Shown one piece after another: positions 1 to 10,022 of a stretch of 64,000 nt of DNA (position 1 is its first letter; every line of letters starts with the position of its first letter). Source of the stretch: Flavobacterium limi (GTDB lineage Bacteria; Bacteroidota; Bacteroidia; Flavobacteriales; Flavobacteriaceae); NCBI RefSeq assembly GCF_010645075.1, contig NZ_JAADZV010000014.1, forward strand, positions 1-64,000, in the 5' to 3' direction. The translations under genes were made by a program, and so were the position numbers. Under the pieces are notes generated by a model, which saw only the letters and a list, made by a program, of their open reading frames with translations, was not told where the DNA came from and made no database searches.

Positions 1-295
1 CTGCAAAAAAAGTTCTTACAGGTGTTTAATTAAATATATTTGTCTAATAATCTGTATCAATTATTCAGGACTAGTCACTTATTAAGTGTTTAGGCTATAT
101 AATATAGATAACCGATAATTATTGTTGATATCATACCTTTCTCTAAATTGAGTTAAAAATAATTATTTTACCAAACTAACTTTCTACAGCTATCACATTC
201 ACTACTATCTTATTATTGAGATAAAATTTAATTTTTTCAAAAGCTGTATCACCTAAAATATAATGTTTTTTATAATATTAACAAGGTAATAAAAA
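1..295. other. AT-rich intergenic stretch at window edge
   Basis: No coding frame, RNA gene or convincing hairpin was seen here. The stretch lies downstream of the GH10 gene, which reads away from the rest of the window, and may contain the 3' flank of a gene outside the window. Confidence 0.5.
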
Positions 296-1414
296 TCATT
301 CTTTTGTGTCTTTTAACTTCATTACATTTTGATACGCTTTTTTAGGCTTTAAGTTTTTATCAAATAATAAAGGATAATTTGTTCTGCCCTTTATTGGCCA
401 GTCATTTAACCACGACTGACCGTCATGAACTCCCCAGAATGTGACACGGCTGATTTTATCCTGATGCTTTAGAAACAATTTAAAGATCGAAGCATAACGT
501 TCAGCAAGTTTTACCTGAACAGAATCCGGAAGTTTATCCGGATATGGATTCATTTTGGCACTTCCTTCAAAATTCTGATTAACATCAGCACCTTTTAAAT
601 CCCATGGATTTGGTAAAACTGTAATATCCAATTCAGTAAAAGCAACTTTTAAACCCAAAGCTGAATACGCCAGAATACTTTCCTCAATCGTTTCAATAGA
701 AGGACTTTCTAATCGCCAGTGCGCCTGAATTCCAACTCCGTCAATCTTCCCTCCTCCCTCTTTAATTTTTTTGATTAAATCAATATTTCCTTTTCTTTTG
801 GCAGGTTCTTCATTATTATAGTCATTATAATACAAATCTGCTTTTGGATCAGCAGCAGCAGCTAATTTAAAAGCATCAACCAGATATTGCTCTCCCAGCG
901 TATTCAGAAAAACTGATTTTCTTAAAGTCCCGTCTTCGTTCAAGGCCTCGTTGACAACATCCCACGAATCAATCTTTCCCTTATATTTAGAAACAATTGT
1001 CGTGATATGATTTTTCATAAAAGCTTTCATTTCTGCAACATCTTTAATTTCCGCCATCCATGGTGCCAATTGACTGTGCCAGATTAAAGTATGGCCATGA
1101 ATAAACATATTATTCTTCTCTCCATAAGCAATAAACTTATCAGACATTGCAAAATCATATTTATCTTTAGAAGGATGTACAAACATCGATTTCATTATAT
1201 TTTCTGCCGTTATAGCATTAAATTGTTTTTTGATTAAAGAATCTTCTTTCGCGTTTTTTTCTTCAATCTGATTTACATCCAAAGCAGTTCCGATATAAAA
1301 TTCTTTTTTATAACTGTCTTTCAATGAAACAACATTTTTTTCCTTTTTTTGTGCATTACAGCTGTTGAAGATAATTAAAGGTAAAAGCAGTAAATAATGG
1401 TTAATTAATTTCAT
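296..1414 (-). CDS. GH10 endo-1,4-beta-xylanase lipoprotein
   Basis: Predicted endo-acting xylanase that cuts the beta-1,4-xylose backbone of xylan. The N-terminus is a lipoprotein signal with lipobox FNSC and Cys19, so the enzyme is probably anchored in the outer membrane or facing the periplasm. A single GH10 TIM barrel fills the 372 residues, a normal length for the family. The acid/base Glu156 sits in WDVVNEAL, the nucleophile Glu261 in FTELDITVLP, and the substrate-binding HGHTLIWHSQ stretch is near residue 107. It lies 110 bp downstream of the GH67 alpha-glucuronidase on the same strand, and no operator copy was seen between them, so the two are probably co-transcribed. Family assignment is secure; the exact preference (glucuronoxylan or arabinoxylan) is inferred from the neighbour. 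Confidence 0.95.
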   Translation of the reverse strand: MKLINHYLLLLPLIIFNSCNAQKKEKNVVSLKDSYKKEFYIGTALDVNQIEEKNAKEDSLIKKQFNAITAENIMKSMFVHPSKDKYDFAMSDKFIAYGEKNNMFIHGHTLIWHSQLAPWMAEIKDVAEMKAFMKNHITTIVSKYKGKIDSWDVVNEALNEDGTLRKSVFLNTLGEQYLVDAFKLAAAADPKADLYYNDYNNEEPAKRKGNIDLIKKIKEGGGKIDGVGIQAHWRLESPSIETIEESILAYSALGLKVAFTELDITVLPNPWDLKGADVNQNFEGSAKMNPYPDKLPDSVQVKLAERYASIFKLFLKHQDKISRVTFWGVHDGQSWLNDWPIKGRTNYPLLFDKNLKPKKAYQNVMKLKDTKE

Positions 1415-1524
1415 TTTATGATCTTTAAGGTTGATAGTTTTTTATTTTGAATTCCTGTACAGTTTCAATTTTTATCACTAATAATTTGTAAGTAATAATC
1501 ATTATGATTTTAGCTAAATATCTT

Positions 1525-3690
1525 TTAATTTCCCGGTGCAAAAGGAAATTTTAATGACTTAAAATAATCTAAAGACTGGCTTGGTTTCTCGACTCCAGCC
1601 GGCAATTCTTTTCCCGAATATTGTTGAAAATAAAGCAGACACGCATCCCGCCACCATTTTGCTTCTTTATATTGAATTTCTAATAACATCTGAACTTCTT
1701 TGAAGCGTTCCTCATCAACATATTTTTCAGTTTTATTCCAAATATTTTGCATGTTTTTTACCTGATTTACACCTTCCTGATACTTTAAAGCCATTCCATT
1801 CCAAAGCGTTTGTCCGTTTTTCAATTTATAGTCCCAGGAAAGATGATGAAACCACAATAAATCTTTTTCTGGACAGGTTTCCACATTATCAAATAATTTT
1901 TCTACTTCAGGAGCATATTGTGCTGTGGCATTTGTTCCGGTTTTAGAACGGTCAAAACCAATTCCGTTTTTATCTGCTTTATGATAATACACCGGATTCC
2001 ACTCCGGCCTTGACAAATTAGAAACCCATGGACCCGGACCGTAATGATGCCCAGTATCCATAATATGATGCAAGCCAAGAGGTGTCATATAATTAACAGC
2101 TGCTTCACGCGATTCAATCATCATTTTTTTAATTGGATTAATGAAATTTTCATCGTTTGAAAATGTACATCTCAGCCATTCATCAGCAATAACTTCAGAA
2201 TCCAAATTCGGATTCCATGCGAGTCTTCCAAAGCCATACCAGTTAACCTGTGCAAAAGGGTGTCCGGTCCAGTTTAAATCATTTCCAACATTGGAAACTC
2301 CGGCAATTCCGGTCAACTTCGTTTTTGTGAAAGAACCGTCAATCACTTTAGAAACTGTTGTTCCTTTTCCCTTTTGATAAGTGTCAGCTTCTAAAACTTC
2401 CTGAAATAGCTTAGGCAGAAAAACCAAATGTGTGCTAAAACCTAAATATTCCTGCGTTATTTGAAACTCCATCATCAAAGGCGTTTTCGGCATAGCGCCA
2501 AACATAGGATGAAACGGTTCTCTCGGCTGAAAATCAATTGCTCCGTTTTTTACCTGAACGATTACATTGTCTTTGAATTTTCCGTCGTAGGGTACAAATT
2601 CAGCGTAAGCTTGTTTTGCCCTGTCATTTGCATCATGTTCAGAATAAACAAAGGCTCTCCACATAATTACCCCGCCAAATGGTGCAACAGCATCTGCCAG
2701 CATATTTGCCCCGTCAACATGATCTCTGCCGTAATTCTGAGGCCCGGGCTGCCCTTCCGAATTTGCTTTGACCAGAAATCCCCCAAAATCCGGAATTCTG
2801 TTATAAATTTCTTTGGCTTTATTTTTCCACCAATTAGCTACATCAGCCTCTTTTGGATCTGCTGTTTTTAATCCCCCTATTTCAATTGGTGCCGAAAAAC
2901 GGGCAGTTAAATACACTTTTATTCCGTATGGCCTGAATACACTGGCTAAAGCCTCAACCTTCTCTAAATACTGAGGTGTTAAGATCAATGCGTTTGCATT
3001 TACATTCGTCAAAACTGTTCCATTGATCCCAATTGATGCATTTGCCCTGGCATAATCAATATAGCGCTGATCAATGAAACCAGGGAGCTTTTGCCAGTTC
3101 CAGAGTGAAAATCCGGCATAACCGCGTTCTACGGTTCGGTCTAAATTATCCCAGTGATTTAAAATCCTGATATTCGTTTTCGGAGCGTCAACTATACGAA
3201 GATTTTTAACCGGTTTGTTCATTTGAATCAATCTCAAAAAACTGTAAACTCCGTATAAAACGCCAATATCTTTTTTGCCGGTAATAATAATATGGTTTTT
3301 ATTTTTTACTGAAACAGTTTTGATAATAAAACCTTCATCATTAATGAGATCAAAATCAGAACCAATTACTTTTTCAATTTCAGGACTTAATACTGATTTT
3401 GAGCCTAAAATTATAGTATTATTTTCTTCTGTTTTTACTGTAACCTGAATCTTACTTCCCAACATATCGCTCAAAGCTGTCTGTAATTCATTCGTGGCAA
3501 TTTTTGAAGTTTCAGTATTTTCTAATACAACTATTCCTTTAATATTTGATATATATCCCGAAATTATTTGTGAACTGGTTTTCTTTTCATATTGCAACCA
3601 TAATTTGTAATCTTTCTGTGCAGATGCCGGCCAGCTAACCAGAAAAAGTAATATACTCAATTTAAAAAAAGCCTTTATTATATACTTCAT
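1525..3690 (-). CDS. GH67 alpha-glucuronidase
   Basis: Predicted to remove (4-O-methyl-)glucuronic acid from the non-reducing end of xylo-oligosaccharides made by a xylanase. A type I signal peptide ends near PASAQ, residue 25. Family hallmarks are intact: Glu312 in KANSEGQPGP as acid, and Asp386 (NGAIDFQPREPF) with Glu414 (ITQEYLGF) as the base pair. Their spacing matches characterised GH67 enzymes. Length of 721 residues is typical for full N-terminal, barrel and C-terminal helical domains. The gene precedes the GH10 xylanase and is preceded by a TATTTTTG -7 box and a LacI-type operator, so it is probably induced by xylan-derived sugars. Confidence 0.95.
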   Translation of the reverse strand: MKYIIKAFFKLSILLFLVSWPASAQKDYKLWLQYEKKTSSQIISGYISNIKGIVVLENTETSKIATNELQTALSDMLGSKIQVTVKTEENNTIILGSKSVLSPEIEKVIGSDFDLINDEGFIIKTVSVKNKNHIIITGKKDIGVLYGVYSFLRLIQMNKPVKNLRIVDAPKTNIRILNHWDNLDRTVERGYAGFSLWNWQKLPGFIDQRYIDYARANASIGINGTVLTNVNANALILTPQYLEKVEALASVFRPYGIKVYLTARFSAPIEIGGLKTADPKEADVANWWKNKAKEIYNRIPDFGGFLVKANSEGQPGPQNYGRDHVDGANMLADAVAPFGGVIMWRAFVYSEHDANDRAKQAYAEFVPYDGKFKDNVIVQVKNGAIDFQPREPFHPMFGAMPKTPLMMEFQITQEYLGFSTHLVFLPKLFQEVLEADTYQKGKGTTVSKVIDGSFTKTKLTGIAGVSNVGNDLNWTGHPFAQVNWYGFGRLAWNPNLDSEVIADEWLRCTFSNDENFINPIKKMMIESREAAVNYMTPLGLHHIMDTGHHYGPGPWVSNLSRPEWNPVYYHKADKNGIGFDRSKTGTNATAQYAPEVEKLFDNVETCPEKDLLWFHHLSWDYKLKNGQTLWNGMALKYQEGVNQVKNMQNIWNKTEKYVDEERFKEVQMLLEIQYKEAKWWRDACLLYFQQYSGKELPAGVEKPSQSLDYFKSLKFPFAPGN

Positions 3691-3801
3691 TATTTCTTTG
3701 TTTTATTTTAATTCTTTACCAGCAATAATTTCTATTTAAAATTGATTATTTAGCAATATTTTATATTAAAAAAAATAGCATTAAAAATATTTTATATTTC
3801 G

Positions 3802-3811
3802 CAATCGGTTG
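3802..3811. promoter_or_regulatory. LacI-type operator upstream of GH67 gene
   Basis: CAATCGGTTG is an imperfect 10-bp palindrome, symmetric at 8 of 10 positions around the central CG that LacI-family proteins usually need. The identical 10-mer occurs at 5189-5198 in front of the xylosidase gene, with the lacI-type gene between the two copies. On the minus strand it sits just downstream of the TATTTTTG box, where a bound repressor would block transcription of the GH67-GH10 pair. Confidence 0.7.
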
Positions 3812-3821
3812 TGCTAAAATA

Positions 3822-3829
3822 CAAAAATA
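3822..3829 (-). promoter_or_regulatory. Putative -7 box of the GH67 promoter
   Basis: On the minus strand this reads TATTTTTG, matching the Bacteroidota -7 consensus TAnnTTTG. No TTG was found at the expected -33 distance. The LacI-type operator lies about 10 bp downstream. Confidence 0.45.
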
Positions 3830-3920
3830 AAGTAATAAAAAAATAAAAAAGCCATTTTATAGATGAATTTAAAACATTAACAACATAAATCCTATAAACG
3901 TAAACAAGAAGACCTATTAA

Positions 3921-3953
3921 AACAAAAAACCTGCTAATTGAGCATTAACAGGT
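3921..3953 (-). terminator. Rho-independent-type terminator of the lacI-family gene
   Basis: On the minus strand, ACCTG pairs with CAGGT across an AT-rich stem-loop. A T-rich tail (TTTTTTGTTTT) follows. It lies about 20 bp past the regulator stop codon. Confidence 0.55.
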
Positions 3954-3973
3954 GAGTTTAAAATTTAAGTGAA

Positions 3974-5005
3974 CTATATTTTTCTGGAAGACTCCCGTAT
4001 TAGTACCTGAGTATTCAAAAATGTAATTTCTTTAGCATCTTCCTCTTTAACGGATTTTAAATTTTTAATGATTAATTCAGCAGCAGCCTTACCCATTTTC
4101 TCCGCAGGATGGGTTATGGTGGAAATATTAGGTTCAATTATTTCTGAAATAGGATCATTGTTAAAACCTATTACCGCAAACTGATCCGGAACTTTAATTC
4201 CTCTTTTTTTTGCGGTCTGCACAGCACTTACTGCAAGAATATCTCCCGGAGCGAAAAGTCCGTCAGGCGGGGTTTTCAAATCAAACAACAGATTACAGGC
4301 TTTTACTCCGGCATCATAAGTCATTTCTTTTAAACTTATAATTAGATTATCCTGAAGTGGAATATCATGCTCTAACAAAGCATCAATATAACCTCTTTTA
4401 CGCTCATTGTAAAGAGTACCGAATTCCGATTCGGCAGTTAAATGCGCAATTCTTTTACACCCTTGTTCTATGAGGTGTTTTGTAGCTTTATAACCTGCTA
4501 AATAATTATTGATTACGACCCGAAAAGTATCATAGTCTTTAGGTACACGGTCAACAAATACCAAAGGAATGTTGTTATTTGAAAACTGTTTGAAATGTGA
4601 AGTATCTTTAGTTTCCATTGCCAGTGAACATATAACTCCGCTAACCCGGTTGCTATATAACGATTTGGCCATGTCCACTTCCATCTGGTAAGAATCATGA
4701 GACTGCATTATAATAACGGAATAATCTGATTTTTGAGCTGCAATCTCAATACCACTTATTAAAGACGATAAAAAAGGCTGTGTAACTGTGGGAATTAAAA
4801 TCCCTATTGTTTTTGTAACATTACCTCTCAGACCAGCTGCCAGTGTATTAGGGACAAAACCCATTTCTTTAGCAGTCTGCTTTACTTTTTTAATTGTTTT
4901 ATCACTGATACTATGGTGATCTTTTAGAGCTCGTGAAATTGTTGACGCTGCAAGATTCAGTTTTTCCGCAATATCATAAATTGTTACATGTCTGTGTTCT
5001 TCCAT
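3974..5005 (-). CDS. LacI/PurR-family transcriptional regulator
   Basis: Transcriptional repressor, 343 residues. The N-terminal helix-turn-helix spans residues about 8-27 (IYDIAEKLNLAASTISRALK, with the hinge helix near FVPNTLAAGLRG), followed by a periplasmic-binding-protein-like sugar sensor domain from residue 65. It sits between the GH67-GH10 pair and the divergent xylosidase-transketolase pair. An identical CAATCGGTTG site faces each side, so this protein is the obvious candidate binder. The inducer is probably a xylan-derived sugar or a phosphorylated pentose, which cannot be told from sequence. The 180-bp gap to the xylosidase holds both divergent promoters. Confidence 0.92.
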   Translation of the reverse strand: MEEHRHVTIYDIAEKLNLAASTISRALKDHHSISDKTIKKVKQTAKEMGFVPNTLAAGLRGNVTKTIGILIPTVTQPFLSSLISGIEIAAQKSDYSVIIMQSHDSYQMEVDMAKSLYSNRVSGVICSLAMETKDTSHFKQFSNNNIPLVFVDRVPKDYDTFRVVINNYLAGYKATKHLIEQGCKRIAHLTAESEFGTLYNERKRGYIDALLEHDIPLQDNLIISLKEMTYDAGVKACNLLFDLKTPPDGLFAPGDILAVSAVQTAKKRGIKVPDQFAVIGFNNDPISEIIEPNISTITHPAEKMGKAAAELIIKNLKSVKEEDAKEITFLNTQVLIRESSRKI

Positions 5006-5188
5006 GAATTAAGTACTAATCTGTAAATGTACTTATTTTAATAATATAATAATAGATGTCGTATGTATTTAAGAGAATATAAGAATTATTCCAAAAACAC
5101 AATAGCTTTTCATACTAATTCAATGGTTTTTGACGGATCTCAGTGAACATAAAATTTTTTTATTCTAAAAAAAAGTCATTTCTTTACA

Positions 5189-5198
5189 CAATCGGTTG
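5189..5198. promoter_or_regulatory. LacI-type operator upstream of xylosidase gene
   Basis: Second copy of CAATCGGTTG, identical to the one at 3802-3811. It lies 51 bp before the chosen ATG of the GH3 xylosidase. No clear TAnnTTTG box was found beside it. Confidence 0.68.
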
Positions 5199-5249
5199 CT
5201 TAAATATTCGGAGAACTGTCTCAGCTATTTAATCCAAAAAATAAAGCTT

Positions 5250-7874
5250 ATGAAAACTAAAAAGATCAAATTCCTAATTGTACTAATGATTTCATGCTAT
5301 TGCTCAGCACAACTAAAATCAGATAAATTTCTTTTTCAAAATACTAAATTAAATTTTGAGGAACGTGTAGATAATCTGGTAAGCCAATTGACATTAGAAG
5401 AAAAAGTATCGCAGATGCTTAATTCCTCACCGGCAATTCCAAGACTTGGAATACCAGCATATGACTGGTGGAACGAAACGCTACACGGTGTTGCCAGAAC
5501 TCCTTTCAAAACCACAGTTTACCCACAGGCAATAGCTATGGCAGCAACATTTGATAAAAATTCGCTTTTTAAAATGGCTGATTATTCAGCACTTGAAGGA
5601 AGAGCCATTTATAATAAAGCTGTAGAAACTGGCCGAACAAATGAACGTTATCTGGGACTTACCTACTGGACACCCAACATCAATATCTTTCGTGATCCTC
5701 GCTGGGGACGCGGACAGGAAACGTATGGCGAAGACCCATATCTAACAAGCGTTCTGGGCGATTCATTTGTAAAAGGTCTTCAGGGAGATGATCCTAAATA
5801 TTTAAAAGCTGCTGCGTGTGCCAAACATTATGCAGTACACAGCGGACCTGAATCTTTGCGTCATACTTTCGATGTTGATGTTACCCCTTATGAACTTTGG
5901 GATACCTATCTGCCTGCATTTAAAAAATTAGTGACCGAATCTAAAGTAGCCGGTGTTATGTGCGCTTATAATGCTTTTAGAACACAGCCGTGTTGTGCCA
6001 GCGATATTTTGATGACGGATATTTTAAGAAATCAATGGAAATTTGATGGCTATGTGACCTCTGACTGCTGGGCAATCGATGATTTTTTCAAAAACCACAA
6101 AACACATCCTGATGCAGAATCCGCTTCGGCTGATGCAGTTTTTCACGGAACGGATATTGACTGTGGTACTGATGCTTACAAAGCTTTGGTACAGGCTGTG
6201 AAAAACGGAAAAATAAGTGAGACGCAAATTGACATTTCTGTTAAACGTCTTTTTATGATCCGTTTCAGACTTGGTATGTTTGATCCTGTTGAAATGGTAA
6301 AATACGCACAGACTCCCGCATCAGTTTTAGAAAGTACAGCGCATCAGCAACATGCCTTAAAAATGGCAAGACAATCTATGGTTTTGCTTCGAAATGAGAA
6401 AAACGTATTACCTCTAAACAAAAAACTGAAAAAAATTGTAGTCCTGGGGCCTAATGCAGATAACTCTATATCTATTTTAGGAAATTACAACGGAACTCCA
6501 AGCAAGCTAACAACAGTTTTGCAAGGAATCAGAGAAAAAGTAGGTGCCAATACGGAAATTGTTTATGAAAAAGCAGTAAACTTTACCAACGATACTTTGT
6601 TGGTATATCAAAACCTTAAAAATCAATATACTTACGAAGGAAATCAGGGTTTTAAAGCCGAATATTACAACAATAAAAACCTTTCCGGAGAACCTGGAGT
6701 AATAAGAACAGAATCAGAAATCAATAACTTGTGGCAGGAAGGCGAAGTTGTTGTAGAAAATATTAAAGCAAACAACTTTTCTGCGCGTTACACTACAAAT
6801 TTTACCGCACAGGAGGATGGATCGATTACCTTTGAAATCAGTGCAGATGATGGATATCGCTTTTTAATAGACGGAAAAGAAGTTATAAATGCCTGGGAAA
6901 AGAACAGATGGGGAGAAAAAACTTTTAAACTGATTACTAAAAAGAATACCGTTTATAAATTAGTTTTAGAGTACTGGCAAGGTGAAGGAAAAGCCAATGT
7001 AACCTTAAATACAGGTAATTTTGAAAAAACTGATTTAAAAAAAATAGTCGAAACCCATCAAGATGCGGATGCCTTTATTTATGTTGGCGGAATATCCCCA
7101 CAACTGGAAGGCGAAGAAATGCCGGTTAACTTTCCGGGATTCTCAGGTGGCGACCGTACTTCTATCCTTCTGCCTCAAATCCAGACCGAACTAATGAAAG
7201 CGCTTAAAACTTCCGGAAAACCAGTGGTTTTTGTCATGATGACCGGCAGTGCAATAGCTACTCCTTGGGAAGCTGAAAATATTCCTGCAATACTTAACGC
7301 CTGGTATGGTGGCCAGGCTTCCGGAACTGCAGTTGGAGATATCCTTTTTGGCGATTATAATCCTGCAGGAAGACTGCCTGTTACTTTTTATAAAAACGAT
7401 TCAGACCTGCCTGCTTTTGCAGATTACAGCATGGAAAATAAAACCTACCGCTATTTTAAAGGCGAACCGCTTTATGGTTTCGGCTATGGACTTAGCTATA
7501 CTTCATTTAAATACGATAAATTGAAAGTTCCTTCAAAAATAAAAAAAGGACAACCTGTTTCAGTTTCTGTCAGAATAACCAATACCGGAAAAACTGAAGG
7601 GGAAGAAGTGGCTCAATTGTATGTTATCAATCAAAATCCATCCACAAAAGCGCCGCTAAAGAGTCTAAAAGGATTTGAAAGACTCAATTTAAAATCTGGA
7701 GAAAGCAAAACAATCATCTTTACACTATCCCCTGAGGACTTATCGTCAATTACCACAGAAGGTGACCTAAAACAGTTTTCCGGCAAAATCAAACTTGCCA
7801 TTGGAGGCAGTCAGCCTGACGAAAAAAAGGAAATCAAAAGCAATGTACTTACTCAACTCATTCAAATAGACTAA
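5250..7874 (+). CDS. GH3 beta-xylosidase with inserted PA14 domain
   Basis: Predicted exo-acting xylan 1,4-beta-xylosidase of 874 residues. I chose the ATG at 5250 because it gives a clean secretion signal (MKTKKIKFLIVLMISCYCSA); the frame can be extended to a TTG at 5196, but that overlaps the operator. Whether the signal is cleaved by signal peptidase I or II at the Cys pair is uncertain. The early motif DWWNETLHGVAR is typical of the xylosidase branch of GH3. The nucleophile is about Asp272 in YVTSDCWAIDD. A PA14 domain occupies about residues 466-590 in the GH3 C-terminal sandwich, and a fibronectin-III-like domain closes the protein. Transketolase follows 42 bp later. Confidence 0.92.
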   Translation: MKTKKIKFLIVLMISCYCSAQLKSDKFLFQNTKLNFEERVDNLVSQLTLEEKVSQMLNSSPAIPRLGIPAYDWWNETLHGVARTPFKTTVYPQAIAMAATFDKNSLFKMADYSALEGRAIYNKAVETGRTNERYLGLTYWTPNINIFRDPRWGRGQETYGEDPYLTSVLGDSFVKGLQGDDPKYLKAAACAKHYAVHSGPESLRHTFDVDVTPYELWDTYLPAFKKLVTESKVAGVMCAYNAFRTQPCCASDILMTDILRNQWKFDGYVTSDCWAIDDFFKNHKTHPDAESASADAVFHGTDIDCGTDAYKALVQAVKNGKISETQIDISVKRLFMIRFRLGMFDPVEMVKYAQTPASVLESTAHQQHALKMARQSMVLLRNEKNVLPLNKKLKKIVVLGPNADNSISILGNYNGTPSKLTTVLQGIREKVGANTEIVYEKAVNFTNDTLLVYQNLKNQYTYEGNQGFKAEYYNNKNLSGEPGVIRTESEINNLWQEGEVVVENIKANNFSARYTTNFTAQEDGSITFEISADDGYRFLIDGKEVINAWEKNRWGEKTFKLITKKNTVYKLVLEYWQGEGKANVTLNTGNFEKTDLKKIVETHQDADAFIYVGGISPQLEGEEMPVNFPGFSGGDRTSILLPQIQTELMKALKTSGKPVVFVMMTGSAIATPWEAENIPAILNAWYGGQASGTAVGDILFGDYNPAGRLPVTFYKNDSDLPAFADYSMENKTYRYFKGEPLYGFGYGLSYTSFKYDKLKVPSKIKKGQPVSVSVRITNTGKTEGEEVAQLYVINQNPSTKAPLKSLKGFERLNLKSGESKTIIFTLSPEDLSSITTEGDLKQFSGKIKLAIGGSQPDEKKEIKSNVLTQLIQID

Positions 7875-7916
7875 TAGCTTTATCAATAAAATCACGATTA
7901 CATTAACAAACAAAAA

Positions 7917-9962
7917 ATGAATAAGACAATAGACCACTTATCTGCGGATAATATTAGAGCATTAGCCATTTCAATGGTAGAAAAAGCAAATTCAGGCCAT
8001 CCCGGAGGATCTATGGGCGGAGCCGATTTTATGCATATCCTTTATACCGAATATCTAAAATACGACCCATCGGACATGCAGTGGATTTTCAGGGACCGCT
8101 TTTTTATGGATGCCGGGCATCTTTCGGCTTTAATGTATGCCCAATATCATTTGTTAGGCAATTATGAAAAAACAGATCTGGAAAATTTTAGACAATGGGG
8201 TTCTGTTACGCCAGGACATCCTGAAATTGATGTAAAAAGAGGTATCGAAAATACATCAGGCCCTTTGGGTCAGGGACACGTTATGGGTGTAGGTGCCGCT
8301 ATTGCAGCAAAGTTTTTATCTGCCAGATTTGATAATTTATTCGATTATAAAATCTACGGATTCATAACTGACGGAGGTATTCAGGAAGAGATTTCTCAGG
8401 GTGCAGGCCGTATTGCCGGACATTTGGGACTGAATAATTTTATCATGTTTTATGATTCAAATGATGTACAGCTATCATCAATGACCGATGAAGTTACGAC
8501 CGAAGATACTGCTATGAAATACGAAGCCTGGGGATGGAAAGTCATTACTATTGATGGACATAGCCATACTCATATACGTTCTGCCCTGAACGCTGCTCAT
8601 GCAGAATTGGAAAGACCGACACTTATTATCGGAAGAACCATTATGGGTAAAGGATGTGTAACCGCTGATGGGGCGATGTATGAAGGACAATGCGAACTGC
8701 ACGGAAAACCGATTGGAGGGACAAAAGCATGTTTTAAATCAACATTACTCAATTTAGGAGCAAATCCGGAAGATTCATTTGCTGTTTACGAAGAAGTTGC
8801 TTCGCATTACAAAAATGTCTTATCAAGAAAAACAGCAGAAGCAGCAGAGAGAAAAACAAAAATTGCTGCCTGGGAAAAGCAAAATCCTGAACTGGCAAAA
8901 AAAATCCAGCAGTTTTTTAATGGAGATCTGCCGGAACTAGATTTCAGTTCAATATCGCAAAAAGCCAATTCGGCTACACGCGATGCTTCGGCAGCAGTTT
9001 TAGGGTATCTGGCTGAAAATGTAGAAAATATGATTGTTTCTTCTGCCAATTTATCCAATAGTGACAAAACAGATGGCTTCTTAAAAAAATCTTCGGTTCT
9101 GAAAAAAGATGATTTTAGGGGTGGATTCCTTCAGGCTGGAGTTGCAGAACTTACTATGGCTGCAATCGCTAACGGAATAGCCCTTCATGGTGGAGTTATT
9201 CCGGTTGTAGCGACCTTTTTTGTGTTTTCTGATTATATGAAACCTGCCATTCGTCTGGCAGCTATTCAGGAACTGCCGGTTAAATATGTCTGGACACACG
9301 ATTCCTTTCGCGTAGGCGAAGACGGACCAACGCATCAGCCAATTGAACAGGAAGCCCAGATTCGATTATTAGAAAAAATCAAAAATCACTCCGGAGATCA
9401 AAGTTTATTAGCCCTGCGCCCTGCAGATGCTGTTGAAACTTCTGTAGCCTGGCAGATGGCATTGGAAAACAAAAAAACACCAACCGGATTAATTCTTTCC
9501 AGACAAAACATTACCGACATTCCAACTTCAGGAAATTCAAGATTTGAAGATGCTTCTAATGCGAAAAGAGGCGGTTATCTTGTAAAAGCTGTTGAAAACC
9601 CAGATATAACCTTAATCGCCAACGGATCTGAAGTAGCGACTCTTATTGAAGCAGCAGCTGAATTAGAAAGCAGCATTAAAATAAAAATAAACGTGGCCTC
9701 TGTAATTTCTGAAGGACTTTTCAGGTCACAGCCAAAAGAATATCAGGAAAGTGTTATTCCAACAAACGGAATGGTTTTCGGTTTGACAGCCGGTCTTCCG
9801 GTTAATCTGGAAAATCTTGCGGGAAGCCGTGGAAAAGTTTTCGGACTGGATCATTTTGGTTATTCGGCTCCTGCCCCGGTACTGGATGAAAAATTTGGTT
9901 TTACCAGCAAAAATGCCTGCACAGAAATCATTAAATATTTAGAAACAAATAAATCCAACTGA
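7917..9962 (+). CDS. tkt: Transketolase
   Basis: Thiamine-diphosphate enzyme of the non-oxidative pentose phosphate pathway, moving two-carbon units between ketose and aldose phosphates in the cytoplasm. The 681-residue chain has the full three-domain layout. N-terminal ThDP-binding signatures include SGHPGGSMGGADF and NTSGPLGQGHVMGVG, the pyrimidine domain carries HDSFRVGEDGPTHQP, and a C-terminal domain follows. There is no signal peptide. It lies 42 bp behind the beta-xylosidase on the same strand and ends at a strong terminator. Co-expression with xylan enzymes suggests a substrate-induced copy that handles xylulose-5-phosphate; whether the genome holds another copy cannot be seen here. 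Confidence 0.95.
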   Translation: MNKTIDHLSADNIRALAISMVEKANSGHPGGSMGGADFMHILYTEYLKYDPSDMQWIFRDRFFMDAGHLSALMYAQYHLLGNYEKTDLENFRQWGSVTPGHPEIDVKRGIENTSGPLGQGHVMGVGAAIAAKFLSARFDNLFDYKIYGFITDGGIQEEISQGAGRIAGHLGLNNFIMFYDSNDVQLSSMTDEVTTEDTAMKYEAWGWKVITIDGHSHTHIRSALNAAHAELERPTLIIGRTIMGKGCVTADGAMYEGQCELHGKPIGGTKACFKSTLLNLGANPEDSFAVYEEVASHYKNVLSRKTAEAAERKTKIAAWEKQNPELAKKIQQFFNGDLPELDFSSISQKANSATRDASAAVLGYLAENVENMIVSSANLSNSDKTDGFLKKSSVLKKDDFRGGFLQAGVAELTMAAIANGIALHGGVIPVVATFFVFSDYMKPAIRLAAIQELPVKYVWTHDSFRVGEDGPTHQPIEQEAQIRLLEKIKNHSGDQSLLALRPADAVETSVAWQMALENKKTPTGLILSRQNITDIPTSGNSRFEDASNAKRGGYLVKAVENPDITLIANGSEVATLIEAAAELESSIKIKINVASVISEGLFRSQPKEYQESVIPTNGMVFGLTAGLPVNLENLAGSRGKVFGLDHFGYSAPAPVLDEKFGFTSKNACTEIIKYLETNKSN

Positions 9963-10022
9963 ATTAAAAATCAAAAATTATTCTAATAGAAAATATTCTG
10001 TTTTTATTAAACTGAATGTATG

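Noticed and set aside
5196..5249. TTG start for the xylosidase gene
   Set aside because: It overlaps the operator and lies before a good ATG with a signal peptide at 5250.
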